Source: Candidatus Cryptoclostridium obscurum (GTDB lineage Bacteria > Bacillota > Dehalobacteriia > UBA7702). From it: a stretch of DNA of 56,176 nt. The translations under genes and the position numbers were made by a program. The stretch spans positions 1-56,176 of the forward strand of contig CAJFVQ010000053.1 of the NCBI GenBank assembly GCA_904420535.1, in the 5' to 3' direction. The notes beneath the pieces are model-generated. The model did not search any database, was not told where the DNA came from, and saw nothing but the letters and a program-made list of their open reading frames with translations. Positions 1 to 9,688 of this stretch are shown one piece after another. Each line of letters begins with the position of its first letter. Positions within the stretch are counted from its first letter, which is position 1.

Positions 1-350
1 GATATTCGACAGGCATGCGAATTTAAAGTACAAGTATGGCAACAGGCAATTCTGGTGCAAAGGATATTATGTCGATACGGTGGGACGAAATAAGAAAGCA
101 ATCGCAGAATATATCCGTAATCAACTACAAGAAGACATAGCATCAGACCAGATGACGCTCAAGGAATACATAGACCCGTTTACGGGTGACAAGAATACCA
201 AGGCATAAAAACAGGCCGCTTTAGCGGCGGCCTGTGGAAACTATGCGGTTGGCAAATCGTTCAATGAGCCTTTAGGCTCAGCCTGTATTATGCCCTTTTA
301 GGGCTTGGTCATGCCACCCGTTGTCACGGGTGGTCATGACTATCACTTTA
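1..350 (+). mobile_element. Right part of an IS200/IS605-family element
   Basis: Downstream of tnpA lie four short inverted repeats: 211-235 (arms ACAGGCCGC / GCGGCCTGT), 265-280 (TGAGCC-TTTA-GGCTCA), 292-304 (GCCC/GGGC) and 314-333 (CCACCCG-TTGTCA-CGGGTGG). IS200/IS605 elements have no terminal inverted repeats. They end in subterminal hairpins recognised by TnpA, and the last hairpin is the best candidate for that site. The 3' boundary near 340-360 is inferred. The element lies immediately downstream of the convergent uppP-like gene. Confidence 0.7.
2..208 (+). CDS. tnpA: IS200/IS605-type transposase TnpA, C-terminal part
   Basis: The open frame from the window edge to TAA at 206-208 encodes 68 residues that read like the C-terminus of IS200-type TnpA. 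It has a KYGNRQFWCKGYYVDTVG stretch followed by IAEYIRNQ and a short acidic tail. In this family TnpA is a small Y1 (HUH) single-strand transposase, and the tyrosine of the IxxYIxxQ helix is the expected nucleophile; it is present here. The HUH motif lies upstream of the window, so intactness of the gene cannot be judged. The palindrome-rich sequence that follows fits the right end of such an element. Identification rests on recognised family motifs, not on a search. Confidence 0.85.
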   Translation: MFDRHANLKYKYGNRQFWCKGYYVDTVGRNKKAIAEYIRNQLQEDIASDQMTLKEYIDPFTGDKNTKA

Positions 351-366
351 TGAAATGGAAATCAGA

Positions 367-1140
367 TTACATTCCCAAAAGCAGAGCCCCTGCCGTTAAA
401 AGAATGACTACCGCGCAGTAGATTGCAAAACGATGGTATTTTCTTTTCTCAATTAGTGTTTTCGTCAGATGGATGCCGACAAAGCCTGTTAAACCGGCAG
501 CCATTGCGGCAATACCTTCCGGAATTCCCACGGTAAATGTTCCTGTTAAAAATAAGGTATCATACCAGTTCCCCAACGTCATTCCCAATAAAATGGGTAC
601 CATGATAATGTAAGTGAATTTTATTGCTGACTGTTTGCTCACGCCGCGGCTCATGACCAGGAAAAGGATAATTGCCGGAAAAGACATCCCGGGAAGGAGA
701 CAAAGCATTCCCAACAATCCGATGATGAAAGACTCAGGAATAGAAAGATCAATGGCACGTTTTTTTCCATGGTAATTACCGGTAAACCAAATAACCGCTG
801 CTGTTACGGCAAGAAATGCGACTGAGAGCCAAGGATATACCATCAAACCTTGGGAAATGTTGTGGAAAAAGATTCCCACTACCACGCCTGCCAAGGCGGC
901 GCAAAGTGCAATAAAGGTATAGCGCTGCCTGGGGTGGCGTATCAGTCGCCATAGATCTTTATAAAAATAGATGACAATCGCCAAAAGTAATGCGACGTCA
1001 ATTAAGGTGAGCAATGCGGCGCTGGCATTAAAATCGCCCCAAAAGTATTGAATGATTGATAAATGGCCAAACCATGAGAGGGGAGTTAAATGAAAAAAAC
1101 CACTCAAGGCACCAAAAATGATTGTTTGAAATAAGTTCAT
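367..1140 (-). CDS. UppP/BacA-family membrane protein with degenerate active site
   Basis: A 257-residue polytopic membrane protein with the overall plan of undecaprenyl-diphosphate phosphatase (E. coli UppP is 273 aa): an N-terminal re-entrant motif, a second PG.S motif around residues 148-156, and about seven hydrophobic segments. In active UppP the first motif reads EGLTEFLPVSSTGH and the second PGFSRSG. Here they read SGFFHLTPLSWFGH and PGMSFPA, so both catalytic glutamates and the catalytic arginine are missing. The fold may be kept for lipid binding or transport, or for another phosphatase chemistry. It stands alone on the minus strand between an IS element and ylzJ/tepA. The family call is firm; the enzyme activity is doubtful. 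Confidence 0.75.
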   Translation of the reverse strand: MNLFQTIIFGALSGFFHLTPLSWFGHLSIIQYFWGDFNASAALLTLIDVALLLAIVIYFYKDLWRLIRHPRQRYTFIALCAALAGVVVGIFFHNISQGLMVYPWLSVAFLAVTAAVIWFTGNYHGKKRAIDLSIPESFIIGLLGMLCLLPGMSFPAIILFLVMSRGVSKQSAIKFTYIIMVPILLGMTLGNWYDTLFLTGTFTVGIPEGIAAMAAGLTGFVGIHLTKTLIEKRKYHRFAIYCAVVILLTAGALLLGM

Positions 1141-1323
1141 ATGTACTCCCTTTGATTGAGGAACATTTTAACAGTTATGGAGGATTGAAGAATCAACACC
1201 TCCATAAAAAAACCACCTTCGATTATAACATGAAAAGCTGCAAATTTCTACAAAGTTTTATCAGAATTTTACACTTCGTTATAAAATCCGGTGATTTTGT
1301 GAAAAAATGTTTTGATTTAACAA

Positions 1324-1539
1324 TTATGAAAAGGGGCCAATATCAACGATATTACCCGGCTGCAACCTATGGTCCAAAAAATCTTTGGGGTTGGAACTGA
1401 TGATACGAACAATACACATTTTTCCTTGTCCTACAGGATAACCCATGATTTTTCTATTTTTATATGTTACTTCCTGAAGATTTTTTATTTTATCGCTGTT
1501 CGCCATTACAATATCTTCAGGCATGATGGTCCATAACAT
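1324..1539 (-). CDS. ylzJ: YlzJ-like small protein
   Basis: A 71-residue protein beginning [14 protein letters not shown], which matches the conserved start of the Firmicute YlzJ family (hydrophobic stretch, MMP, then D/E-x-V). Function is unknown in the family. It has no signal peptide or membrane segment. Its start overlaps the 3' end of tepA by 23 bases, so the two are almost certainly co-transcribed and translationally coupled, as in Bacillus where ylzJ follows tepA just before spoIIIE. The pair is inverted here relative to the translocase gene. The family call comes from the N-terminal motif together with the gene order. Confidence 0.75.
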   Translation of the reverse strand: MLWTIMPEDIVMANSDKIKNLQEVTYKNRKIMGYPVGQGKMCIVRIISSNPKDFLDHRLQPGNIVDIGPFS

Positions 1540-2287
1540 TTCCGTTCACCGCCTTGTGATCGATTGGTTGGCTTTGTTCATGAAGGTCAATGAGCTCCCG
1601 CAGTTTTGCCATTGCGTCTCCCAGCCCTCCTACCGCATCAATGAGTCCCTCGTTTACTGCATCTTTGCCAATGACGATGGTCCCAATGTCTTGGGCCAAT
1701 TCTCCTGTCTTCATCATCAGTTCTCTTAGATTTGCTTCACTGATGGAAGAGTTATTTACAATGAAATGAATTACTCGGTCCTGCATCTTTTGGAAATAAT
1801 TAAAGCTTTGTTGGACGCCGATAATTAGACCCGTCAAGCGGATGGGATGCAGCGTCATCGTAGCGGTAGGGGCGATAAAGGAATACTGCGCAGCGACGGC
1901 AATGGGAGCACCGATGCTATGTCCACCGCCTAAGACCAAGGAAACTGTAGGTTTCGACATGGTACTGATCATTTCTGCGATAGCGAGTCCCGCTTCAACA
2001 TCGCCACCGACAGTATTTAAAAGAAACAAGACGCCTTTGATATCATCGGCCTGCTCCGCCGCGACTAACTGAGGCATAATGTGCTCATAGCGGGTTGTTT
2101 TGTTCTGAGGTGCCATAACCATATGACCCTCAATTTGGCCGATGATATTAATGACATGAATGTCACTTTTAAAATCCGGAAGAGAAATCTGTCCTAATTC
2201 TGTAATGGTTCGTAATTCCGTATCTTTATCATTTGAACTGTCGTTTTTTTCTTCTTCGACATCATTTTTCTGTTCTTTTTTCCACAT
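1517..2287 (-). CDS. tepA: TepA, ClpP-fold translocation-enhancing protease
   Basis: A 256-residue ClpP/crotonase-fold protein with a charged, low-complexity N-terminus (residues 1-25) followed by the protease core. The nucleophile elbow is GGGHSIGAP, giving Ser124, and the histidine motif is MTLHPIRL, giving His147, so two members of the catalytic triad are clear. TepA-like proteins are cytoplasmic serine peptidases proposed to degrade signal peptides or assist secretion in Bacillus. The family is also described as ClpP-like germination or sporulation proteins. It is encoded upstream of ylzJ, which it overlaps, and divergently from ftsK across about 190 bases. Assignment is by motif and conserved context. 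Confidence 0.85.
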   Translation of the reverse strand: MWKKEQKNDVEEEKNDSSNDKDTELRTITELGQISLPDFKSDIHVINIIGQIEGHMVMAPQNKTTRYEHIMPQLVAAEQADDIKGVLFLLNTVGGDVEAGLAIAEMISTMSKPTVSLVLGGGHSIGAPIAVAAQYSFIAPTATMTLHPIRLTGLIIGVQQSFNYFQKMQDRVIHFIVNNSSISEANLRELMMKTGELAQDIGTIVIGKDAVNEGLIDAVGGLGDAMAKLRELIDLHEQSQPIDHKAVNGNVMDHHA

Positions 2288-2481
2288 AATTTAGCAATGA
2301 CCTCCCGATGTTTTGTTTTTATTATTCCGTAGAATGGAAAAAAAATACCCAAAACAGGCAGGGAAAAAATGAGAAACATAGAATTTAAATTAAGTTAGGT
2401 ATTTTTTGAGTTCTGTTCTTAAATTTTTGCAGCAATTTTTAGTTTATGAAATTATGAAAAAACTGTTTTAGAGGTTTTGTG

Positions 2482-5187
2482 ATGACAAAAACAACAAAAA
2501 CATTAAAATCGAAACAGGCCAATGGCTCTGTGGCGGCAAAAAGAAAAAAATCACCGTCCAAAGGGAAAAGCACTAAAACATCGGTGAAAGGAAAAGACAG
2601 TACGGCTAAAACACGTGATCCCATCAGCCGAGAGGTTGCGACGATTCTTTATTGTGGATTTGCCCTTGTTCTGTTTGTCATTTTTCTGATGTTTTCCCCA
2701 ACGGAAACTCCAAGCGGTGCGGGTTTTTTATGTTTTTACATTTCCAAAGCTTTTGCCATGCTTTTTGGCAAAGGTCGCTTTGTCCTTGTCTTTTTCCTTT
2801 TTTATTTGGCTTTTTTGAAGTGGAACCGCCAAAAAGAAGATTTTCCTTTTGGTCGCTGCCTTGTCGCCTCCACGGTGTTGTTTTTGGCGCTGACGACATT
2901 TTTCAATATTGATCAGACACTCCTTGCTTTTGGGGACTTTATGTCTCTGGCTGCCAGTGGAAATATGGGAGGCATTGTTGGTGGAATCATCTCTTACGGT
3001 ATGCTTTTGGCTTGTGGAGAAACTGTTTCTGTGATCATTCTTCTGCTGGTGATTTTAGTTTCTTTCGTAGCTGTTACAGGGCTGTCTTTGTTTGCTTTGA
3101 TCGCCCGAATCCGCAATGCTTCGGGAGAGGTGATTTCTAAGAAAAAGCAAGAATACAGCGATAAGAAAGCCCGGATGGAACAGGCAAAACTTGCCGTTGA
3201 AAACAATCAGTCCGATGGACGGGAAGAAGAAATTCTCGATTATAGCGCTGATAAAAACACTTCCAAAACGCTTTCGCAAAAGAAAATTGCCGATTCTCAG
3301 AAACCGGGATTATTCCGCCGTTTGGCACAATTATTTGCCGGAAAAACCGTCAAGGAAAAGCAAAGGACTGCAGGTAGCAGAAATACCGAAGACGCAGATA
3401 AACTGTTGGATGTAGATTTTGAGGGAAATTTATATGAATATGCTACCGACCCCGTTGCCGTGGATTCTTTCTATACCCATTTGTCCGGGGGAGAGCCCCC
3501 CCTGCCAATAAAGGAAGATGCACTGGAAAAACATAATGGCCGCATTATGGACGATGACGAAGAGGAACTGGATCATAGTCTTGCAACTTTTGAAACCATT
3601 GATCCTGATTTCTTGGACGAAGGAGCCGAGGAATCCCTGGTTGCCGTTGGAGAAGAACCCTCGCTTTCATTTTCTGAGGAGCCTCCTGCGGAAGCAGATC
3701 ATGAAGAAGCCTCGAAATCAGATGCAGCGGTAAATGAAACTCCAGAATATCACTTACCGTCAACTTCATTATTGCCGAAAGTTACCGCATCGGATCGGGG
3801 GAATTTAGCTCAAGCCGCCAACAGCAGTGTGGCAAAGTTGGAGCGAACTTTGGCCAGTTTCGGTGTGAAGGCCAGGGTGACCGATGTGACCTTTGGACCG
3901 TCTTTAACTCGCTTTGAAGTGCAACCTGGTCCCGGTGTGAAAGTAAGTAAGATTGTGAATCTTGCCGACGATATTGCCCTGCAACTGGCCGCCGCCGATG
4001 TACGCATGGAAGCCCCGGTGCCCGGAAAAGGGGTGATCGGAATCGAAGTACCTCGCCGTGAAAAGGTCATGGTTCAATTCCGCGATATTATTGAAAACTC
4101 CGATTTCTTTTCTCGTCCTTCAAAATTATCCTGCGCTTTTGGGAAGGATATTACAGGGCGGCCCGTCATAGGTGATTTGGCAGAGATGCCTCATTTGCTC
4201 ATCGCCGGTACCACAGGTTCCGGGAAAAGTGTTTGTGTTAACAGCATTATTTGCAGCATACTGTTTAAGGCTACACCCGATGAAGTGAAATTCATTATGA
4301 TCGATCCCAAACAGGTGGAATTCGTCATTTATGAAGGGCTTCCTCATTTGATTACACCGGTGGTAACGGATCCCAAGAAAGCCGCTGGTTCTCTAAAATG
4401 GGTTTTACGGGAAATGGAAAATCGCTACACGTTATTAAATCAAAATCGCGTTCGCAATATTGAAGGATACAATGCTTTGGTGGGGGACGACGGCGAAAAA
4501 ATGCCTCAAATCGTCGTATTTATCGATGAATTGGCCGATTTGATGATGGTTGCGGCCAAAGATGTGGAAGACGCCATCTGCCGTTTGGCCCAAAAAGCTC
4601 GAGCGGCAGGGATTCATTTGGTGGTGGCCACCCAGCGTCCTTCAGTAGATGTCATCACCGGATTAATCAAAGCCAATATGCCCTCCCGAATCGCTCTTTC
4701 TGTCTCATCGCAGACAGATTCTCGCACCATTCTCGACATGGGCGGTGCGGAAAAACTTATGGGAAAAGGCGATATGCTTTATGCACCTGTGGGGATGGCG
4801 AAGCCGTTACGCGTTCAAGGAGCCTTTTTGGATGAGAAATTGATCGCCCCCATCGTGGAACACTGCAAGCGTCTCAGTTCTCCCGATTATGTGGAAGGTG
4901 TGGCGCAAGCGGTGGAATCCTCACGCAAACAGGAGGATGAAGGCGATGTGCTCTTTTATGAAGCGGCCAAAGCTGTGATCAATGCAGGACAGGCCTCCAC
5001 TTCTATGCTGCAGCGGCGATTCCGCATCGGCTATAACCGCGCGGCGAGACTCATCGAGGAATTGCAGACCAAAGGCGTGGTAGGGCCTGCTGACGGTGCT
5101 CGCCCTCGGGCGGTTCTGATTTCCATGGAATATTTGGAAACGCAATTTGCTCCCCCTGAAGAGCAACAGGACGCATTGGATATTTAA
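2482..5187 (+). CDS. ftsK: DNA translocase FtsK/SpoIIIE
   Basis: About 901 residues. The N-terminus is lysine-rich, then come about four membrane helices (roughly residues 50-200), a variable acidic linker, and the motor domain. Walker A GTTGSGKS lies near residue 577, Walker [10 protein letters not shown] near 678, and the C-terminal winged-helix gamma domain covers the last 70 residues ([19 protein letters not shown]). It pumps chromosomal DNA through the division or sporulation septum. Two starts are possible, GTG at 2479 or ATG at 2482; I prefer ATG because GAGG at 2471-2474 is then seven bases away. It heads the conserved run leading to recA. Whether it serves vegetative division or sporulation cannot be told from this window. 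Confidence 0.95.
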   Translation: MTKTTKTLKSKQANGSVAAKRKKSPSKGKSTKTSVKGKDSTAKTRDPISREVATILYCGFALVLFVIFLMFSPTETPSGAGFLCFYISKAFAMLFGKGRFVLVFFLFYLAFLKWNRQKEDFPFGRCLVASTVLFLALTTFFNIDQTLLAFGDFMSLAASGNMGGIVGGIISYGMLLACGETVSVIILLLVILVSFVAVTGLSLFALIARIRNASGEVISKKKQEYSDKKARMEQAKLAVENNQSDGREEEILDYSADKNTSKTLSQKKIADSQKPGLFRRLAQLFAGKTVKEKQRTAGSRNTEDADKLLDVDFEGNLYEYATDPVAVDSFYTHLSGGEPPLPIKEDALEKHNGRIMDDDEEELDHSLATFETIDPDFLDEGAEESLVAVGEEPSLSFSEEPPAEADHEEASKSDAAVNETPEYHLPSTSLLPKVTASDRGNLAQAANSSVAKLERTLASFGVKARVTDVTFGPSLTRFEVQPGPGVKVSKIVNLADDIALQLAAADVRMEAPVPGKGVIGIEVPRREKVMVQFRDIIENSDFFSRPSKLSCAFGKDITGRPVIGDLAEMPHLLIAGTTGSGKSVCVNSIICSILFKATPDEVKFIMIDPKQVEFVIYEGLPHLITPVVTDPKKAAGSLKWVLREMENRYTLLNQNRVRNIEGYNALVGDDGEKMPQIVVFIDELADLMMVAAKDVEDAICRLAQKARAAGIHLVVATQRPSVDVITGLIKANMPSRIALSVSSQTDSRTILDMGGAEKLMGKGDMLYAPVGMAKPLRVQGAFLDEKLIAPIVEHCKRLSSPDYVEGVAQAVESSRKQEDEGDVLFYEAAKAVINAGQASTSMLQRRFRIGYNRAARLIEELQTKGVVGPADGARPRAVLISMEYLETQFAPPEEQQDALDI

Positions 5188-5233
5188 AAAATATGAATGA
5201 TTCTTTGCATGTACTTATTTTGGAGGTGACTCG

Positions 5234-5662
5234 ATGGGAAGAATCGGAATGCGCTTTCAACAAGCCAGAATGGAACAAGGGTTTACTCTGGGTGAAGCTG
5301 CCGATGCACTGAACATTGATGTACGTTATATTTATGCGTTGGAAGATGAGGATTACGATGAATTTCCCGGTAAAACTTTCATTGTGGGATATGCCAAATC
5401 CTACGCGCGGTTTTTGGGATTAAATCCCAAGCGGATCGCCGATGAGATCAGCGCGGAGATAGGGTATGAGGAATATGTACCCATGCAAGACGGTTTGGAA
5501 ACACAGCTTCTCAATCCGGAAGAGCGCATTGATGCCCGGCGTAAGCATTGGGAAGAGGAAAACCGTCATTCCAGAAATAACCGCCGTTATATGTTCGGCA
5601 TTATCATTGTTACGTTAGTCCTGGCTTTGGTAGCGTTTCTCGGTACCAGAACTTGGATATAA
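5234..5662 (+). CDS. RodZ/YmfM-like HTH membrane protein
   Basis: A 142-residue protein with an N-terminal Xre-type helix-turn-helix (residues 8-60, pattern GEAADALNIDVRYIYALEDEDY...FPGKTFIVGYAKSYARFLGL) typical of RodZ. A charged linker follows, then one transmembrane segment near residues 119-138, with only a few residues after it. RodZ links MreB filaments to cell-wall synthesis. This version is short because it lacks the periplasmic domain of longer RodZ proteins, as in Bacillus YmfM. The start at 5234 has a good TTGGAGGTGA site. Position between the translocase and pgsA matches Firmicute synteny; rimO follows after nine bases. Confidence 0.85.
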   Translation: MGRIGMRFQQARMEQGFTLGEAADALNIDVRYIYALEDEDYDEFPGKTFIVGYAKSYARFLGLNPKRIADEISAEIGYEEYVPMQDGLETQLLNPEERIDARRKHWEEENRHSRNNRRYMFGIIIVTLVLALVAFLGTRTWI

Positions 5663-5671
5663 GGAGTTCCC

Positions 5672-6994
5672 ATGAATTATCATGTTGCATTATGCAGCTT
5701 GGGCTGCGCTAAAAATCTGGTAGACAGTGAGCGCATCCTGGCGATTTTAAAAGATCAATCCTTTCTTCTTACTGATGATTTTGAACAGGCTGACGTGATT
5801 GTGATCAACACGTGCGGATTTATTGAGTCAGCCAAAAAAGAAAGCATTGACACGATCCTTGAATATGCGGCCTTGAAACAAAAGAACTGTAAAGTTTTGG
5901 TGGTGACGGGGTGCCTTGTGCAAAAATATAAAAGTGATTTGGCACGAGAAATCCCGGAAGTGGATCTCTGGCTGGGTACTTTGGATTTTGAAACCATTGG
6001 GCAGCGCCTCACGGCAATGTTGCATTGTTGCTATCGTGAACCTGTCGGAGCGGATGTGTCTTATCGTCGCTGTCTTACGACTCCCCATCATTGGGCTTAC
6101 GTCAAAATTGCTGAGGGGTGTAATAATCATTGTACTTTTTGCACCATTCCTCAGCTAAGGGGGCCTTATGTCAGCCGTTCTATGGAGGAAATCTTGGCGG
6201 AAGTGCGAGGACTCACTCAAAACGGTGTCAAGGAAATTATTCTGCTTGCCCAGGACACCACTGTTTACGGCAAAGATCTCTATGGGCGGCCTATGTTAAA
6301 GGAACTGTTGGAATCACTGGTAAAAGAAAATATCATGTGGATCCGAGTTCTTTATAGTTATCCTGCTCGCATTGACGAAGCATTGCTTCGTTTGATCGCC
6401 CAGGAAGAAAAAATTTGTACGTATCTCGATATTCCCATGCAGCATTCGGAAGACCGTATTCTGAATGCGATGGGACGTCCGGAACGGCGCGAGGGATTAA
6501 TGGAGTTACTCTCTCAAATTCACTCTATTGACGAAGATTTTGTAATACGAAGTACTTTTATTGTGGGATTTCCTGGCGAGACGGAAGAAAATTTTCAGAA
6601 ATTATGTGAATTTTTGGAGTATGCGGCTCTTGACTGGGTTGGAATTTTCCCGTATTCTCAAGAGGAAGATACTCCCGCTGCGGAAATGGAGCACCAAGTG
6701 CCTGAAGACGTGAAGATGGCCCGTTATGACTATGCTATGTCTCTTTTGTCCCGTTGCTCGGCCAACCATTTAGAAAAATGGGTTGGAAAGACGGTGACGG
6801 TCCTAGTAGAAGGGGAGACCGGCGACAATGATTCTCATTGCTATTACGGTCGCACTTCTTTTCAAGCGCCCGATGTGGACGGTATGATTTATCTGAAACC
6901 CAAGGAAAAGGGCGATATTTTGTTGCCGGGTGATGTTGTGCAGGCAATTGTCACTGCAACGGATGTATATGATTTAATGGGGGAAATTTTATGA
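5672..6994 (+). CDS. rimO: Ribosomal protein S12 methylthiotransferase RimO
   Basis: A 440-residue radical-SAM methylthiotransferase with all three parts of the family. The N-terminal UPF0004 domain carries three cluster cysteines (SLGCAKNLVDSE, INTCGF, VTGCLV). The radical SAM core has the C-x3-C-x2-C triad CNNHCTFC at residues 150-157. A C-terminal TRAM domain starts near residue 375. It adds a methylthio group to the conserved aspartate of ribosomal protein S12 using two 4Fe-4S clusters. The LGCAKNLVDSE start and the CTIPQLRG segment favour RimO over MiaB. The stop codon overlaps the pgsA start by four bases (ATGA), indicating coupling. Confidence 0.93.
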   Translation: MNYHVALCSLGCAKNLVDSERILAILKDQSFLLTDDFEQADVIVINTCGFIESAKKESIDTILEYAALKQKNCKVLVVTGCLVQKYKSDLAREIPEVDLWLGTLDFETIGQRLTAMLHCCYREPVGADVSYRRCLTTPHHWAYVKIAEGCNNHCTFCTIPQLRGPYVSRSMEEILAEVRGLTQNGVKEIILLAQDTTVYGKDLYGRPMLKELLESLVKENIMWIRVLYSYPARIDEALLRLIAQEEKICTYLDIPMQHSEDRILNAMGRPERREGLMELLSQIHSIDEDFVIRSTFIVGFPGETEENFQKLCEFLEYAALDWVGIFPYSQEEDTPAAEMEHQVPEDVKMARYDYAMSLLSRCSANHLEKWVGKTVTVLVEGETGDNDSHCYYGRTSFQAPDVDGMIYLKPKEKGDILLPGDVVQAIVTATDVYDLMGEIL

Positions 6995-7566
6995 AAAAGT
7001 TAGAAGAAATGAAAATGCCATTTGGACTCAATTTGCCCAATACCATTACCTTGATTCGGATTTGCATGATCCCTTTGGTTATGCTTTTCCTACTCTTGCC
7101 TATTCCAGGCGGAAATATGATCGCAACCATTCTTTTCGTACTGGCTGCCGCCACCGATGGTTTGGACGGTCATTATGCCCGGTCTTTGGGGCTGGTGACG
7201 ACTTTAGGTAAATTTCTCGATCCATTGGCCGATAAATTATTAATTATCGCGACATTGGTCTGTCTCCATTCCATGGAAATGGTGGGCGCCGTTGCCGTGA
7301 TTCTGATCATTGCCAGAGAATTGATGGTAACGGGGCTACGTGCCATTGCCGCAGATCACGGCGTTGTAATTGCCGCATCCTATTTCGGCAAATTAAAAAC
7401 AGTGAGCCAAATTGTCGCTGTTACTTATGTGATGCTTTCCACAACATTGACATTTTTCCCGCTTTGGCTCGGTACGTTGTTGATCTGGATTTCCGTGGCT
7501 TTTACGGTACTGTCGGGAAGCGACTATTTTATGGGATGCATCAGAAAAGGGATGTTTCAAGGATGA
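6991..7566 (+). CDS. pgsA: CDP-diacylglycerol-glycerol-3-phosphate 3-phosphatidyltransferase
   Basis: A 191-residue integral membrane enzyme making phosphatidylglycerol phosphate from CDP-diacylglycerol and glycerol-3-phosphate. The CDP-alcohol phosphatidyltransferase signature D-G-x2-A-R-x8-G-x3-D-x3-D is intact in DGHYARSLGLVTTLGKFLD and the following PLADK. Several hydrophobic helices flank it. The N-terminal extension before LPNTITLIRI holds further Met codons, so the exact start is slightly uncertain, but ATG 6991 is coupled to the rimO stop. The end overlaps the cinA start as ATGA. Gene order rodZ-pgsA-cinA-recA is the Firmicute norm. Confidence 0.93.
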   Translation: MKKLEEMKMPFGLNLPNTITLIRICMIPLVMLFLLLPIPGGNMIATILFVLAAATDGLDGHYARSLGLVTTLGKFLDPLADKLLIIATLVCLHSMEMVGAVAVILIIARELMVTGLRAIAADHGVVIAASYFGKLKTVSQIVAVTYVMLSTTLTFFPLWLGTLLIWISVAFTVLSGSDYFMGCIRKGMFQG

Positions 7567-8039
7567 GCCAGGTAAAACGAATCGCAGACTACCTCATCAA
7601 ACATGGTCTTACTGTGGCTACAGCAGAATCCTGCACCGGTGGTATGGTTGCGGCAGGTTTCACGGATTTACCCGGAATCTCAGCTTGCTTTGGTTGCGGC
7701 GTAGTAACTTATAGCAACGAGGCGAAGGAGAAACTTTTAGGAGTGTCCCATGAGACGCTGGTTACCTACGGCGCTGTTAGCGCGGAAACCGCAGCGGAAA
7801 TGGCAGAAGGCCTTGAAAAGCTTTCAGGTGCCGATTTTGCCGTTTCGATTACCGGCATTGCCGGCCCCGGCGGTGGAAGCGAGGAGAAACCGGTGGGACT
7901 CGTTTATTTTGGCTTAAAACATCACGGTCAGATCGCAGTGGATCGTTGCGTCTTTCGGGGAGACCGGATAGAAATTCGTAGGCAAAGCAGAGATCACGCC
8001 TATGAAATGATTCTCGCTGCCATGGAGGGAAAAGATTGA
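7563..8039 (+). CDS. cinA: CinA C-terminal-type nicotinamide-nucleotide amidase
   Basis: A 158-residue protein equal to the C-terminal domain of CinA alone. It carries the signatures TAESCTGG near residue 20 and GIAGPGGGSEEKPVGLVYFG near residue 100. This domain deamidates nicotinamide mononucleotide to nicotinic acid mononucleotide (PncC activity). The N-terminal molybdopterin-binding-like half found in Bacillus CinA is absent, so this is the short form. The ATG at 7563 shares bases with the pgsA stop. An in-frame upstream extension exists but lies inside pgsA and is not needed. It is followed one base later by thpR. Confidence 0.92.
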   Translation: MSQVKRIADYLIKHGLTVATAESCTGGMVAAGFTDLPGISACFGCGVVTYSNEAKEKLLGVSHETLVTYGAVSAETAAEMAEGLEKLSGADFAVSITGIAGPGGGSEEKPVGLVYFGLKHHGQIAVDRCVFRGDRIEIRRQSRDHAYEMILAAMEGKD

Positions 8040-8040
8040 T

Positions 8041-8595
8041 ATGCGAAGTTTTTTGGCTATTCAATTGTCGGAGGAAATACGGGCTCGTATCACTGATTTT
8101 ATAAAGTCCCTTCCCCGCACCCGGGGTGTAAAATTGGTACCTGCTGAGAATCTCCATATCACCTTGGAATTTTTGGGGGAAATTGACGGAAAAAAGCAAC
8201 ATGAAATATCTTTAGAAATGCGCAGAATTGCCGAAACCGTGGAATCTTTTCCCTTGCGGATTAAAGGTACCGGCGCTTTCCCTAAGAAGCATACGCCCCG
8301 TGTTTTATGGTTGGGGATGGACCGTCAGCCTGCCTTGATGGCCTTGGCAGAACAGGTAAAAACATCCGTCGCAGTGGGTGACGGAAAACCTTTTTCTCCC
8401 CATCTCACCATCGGACGGGTAAAGTTCGAAGACATTGATCTGGAAGTTTTTTTGAAACAATTTTTCGCAGAACCTTCAATCATGATGGGAGAAATGGAGG
8501 TTACTTCTTTTTCCCTGATGAAGAGCGATCTATCGTACGGTACACCGATTTATACGGAATTGGAACGTTTTTCCTTTACCGCTGGAAATAAATAA
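8041..8595 (+). CDS. thpR: RNA 2',3'-cyclic phosphodiesterase ThpR
   Basis: A 184-residue member of the 2H (LigT) phosphoesterase family. Both H-x-T-x motifs are visible: HITL in [12 protein letters not shown] near residue 38 and HLTI in [12 protein letters not shown] near residue 120. They are spaced as expected for the two-fold symmetric active site. The enzyme opens 2',3'-cyclic phosphates on RNA; its cellular role in bacteria is unclear. It starts one base after the cinA stop, so it belongs to the same transcription unit and precedes recA. Length is typical for the family. Confidence 0.9.
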   Translation: MRSFLAIQLSEEIRARITDFIKSLPRTRGVKLVPAENLHITLEFLGEIDGKKQHEISLEMRRIAETVESFPLRIKGTGAFPKKHTPRVLWLGMDRQPALMALAEQVKTSVAVGDGKPFSPHLTIGRVKFEDIDLEVFLKQFFAEPSIMMGEMEVTSFSLMKSDLSYGTPIYTELERFSFTAGNK

Positions 8596-8614
8596 CGAAA
8601 GAATGGAGAAAACT

Positions 8615-9688
8615 ATGATGATGGATAAAGACCGAAATAAAGGCAAAGACCAAGATAAAAATAACAAAGAGGAAGCTTTGGCTGCTGCTATGGCGCAGAT
8701 TGAGAAACAATTTGGGAAAGGTTCCATCATGCGGCTGGGTGATGCTGCCAAGATGAATATTGATGTGATACCCACAGGAATTCTTTCCCTGGATATCGCT
8801 TTGGGGGTCGGCGGAGTCCCTCGGGGTAGAATTATTGAAATCTATGGTCCTGAATCCTCTGGGAAAACCACGGTAGCTCTGCATATTGTGGCAGAAGCCC
8901 AGAAAATGGGCGGTACTGCCGCTTTTATCGATGCGGAACATGCTTTGGATCCTCAGTACGCGTCGAAACTGGGCGTTGATATTAACGAACTTTTAATTTC
9001 ACAACCAGATATGGGTGAGCAGGCCCTGGAAATTGCTGAAGCTTTGGTTCGCAGCAATTCCGTGGATATCATCGTCATTGACTCTGTTGCGGCGTTAGTG
9101 CCCCGTGCCGAGTTGGAAGGTGAGATGGGCGACAGTCATATGGGGGTTCACGCCCGCTTGATGTCTCAAGCGCTGCGAAAACTTACCGCCATTATTGGCA
9201 AGACCCAAACTACGGCAATTTTTATCAACCAGATCCGCGATAAAATCGGTGTAATCTACGGCAACCCCGAAACTACCACCGGCGGCAGAGCTTTGAAATT
9301 TTACTCTTCCCTACGCATTGATATCCGCAAAGGGGAACCCATTAAGGTTGGTTCTGATATTGTAGGTAATCGCACCAAAGCCAAGATTGTAAAAAATAAA
9401 GTAGCACCTCCTTTTAAAGTAGCGGAATTCGATATTGTTTACGGCGAAGGCGCGTCAAAAACAGGCAGTCTTTTGGATGTTGCCGTTAGCTTGGATTTAA
9501 TCAAAAAAAGCGGTGCCTGGTTCTCTTATAAAGAAGAACGTATTGGCCAAGGCCGCGAAAATGCCAAACAGTACTTAAAAGATCATCCTGAGATGTATCG
9601 CGAAATTGAAGAACAGGTCATGGCGCAAGTGAAGAACCAAGATTTATCTTCGTTTGGCGATGACGATGATACGGTTCATGAAGGATGA
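8615..9688 (+). CDS. recA: Recombinase RecA
   Basis: RecA recombinase, about 357 residues. The Walker A motif GPESSGKTT lies near residue 70 and the MAW-type and loop L2 segments ([22 protein letters not shown]) are intact. The acidic C-terminal tail ends DDDDTVHEG. RecA forms filaments on single-stranded DNA for recombination and SOS induction. I chose ATG 8615 because GGAG at 8605-8608 sits six bases upstream; an earlier in-frame ATG at 8603 has no good ribosome site and would overlap that element. The stop overlaps the recX start (ATGA). No clear LexA box was seen upstream, and recA follows thpR after 19 bases. Confidence 0.97.
   Translation: MMMDKDRNKGKDQDKNNKEEALAAAMAQIEKQFGKGSIMRLGDAAKMNIDVIPTGILSLDIALGVGGVPRGRIIEIYGPESSGKTTVALHIVAEAQKMGGTAAFIDAEHALDPQYASKLGVDINELLISQPDMGEQALEIAEALVRSNSVDIIVIDSVAALVPRAELEGEMGDSHMGVHARLMSQALRKLTAIIGKTQTTAIFINQIRDKIGVIYGNPETTTGGRALKFYSSLRIDIRKGEPIKVGSDIVGNRTKAKIVKNKVAPPFKVAEFDIVYGEGASKTGSLLDVAVSLDLIKKSGAWFSYKEERIGQGRENAKQYLKDHPEMYREIEEQVMAQVKNQDLSSFGDDDDTVHEG

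Noticed and set aside
1122-1400. 92-codon plus-strand frame
   Set aside because: Overlaps uppP-like and ylzJ genes on the other strand, with low-complexity composition and no plausible domain.
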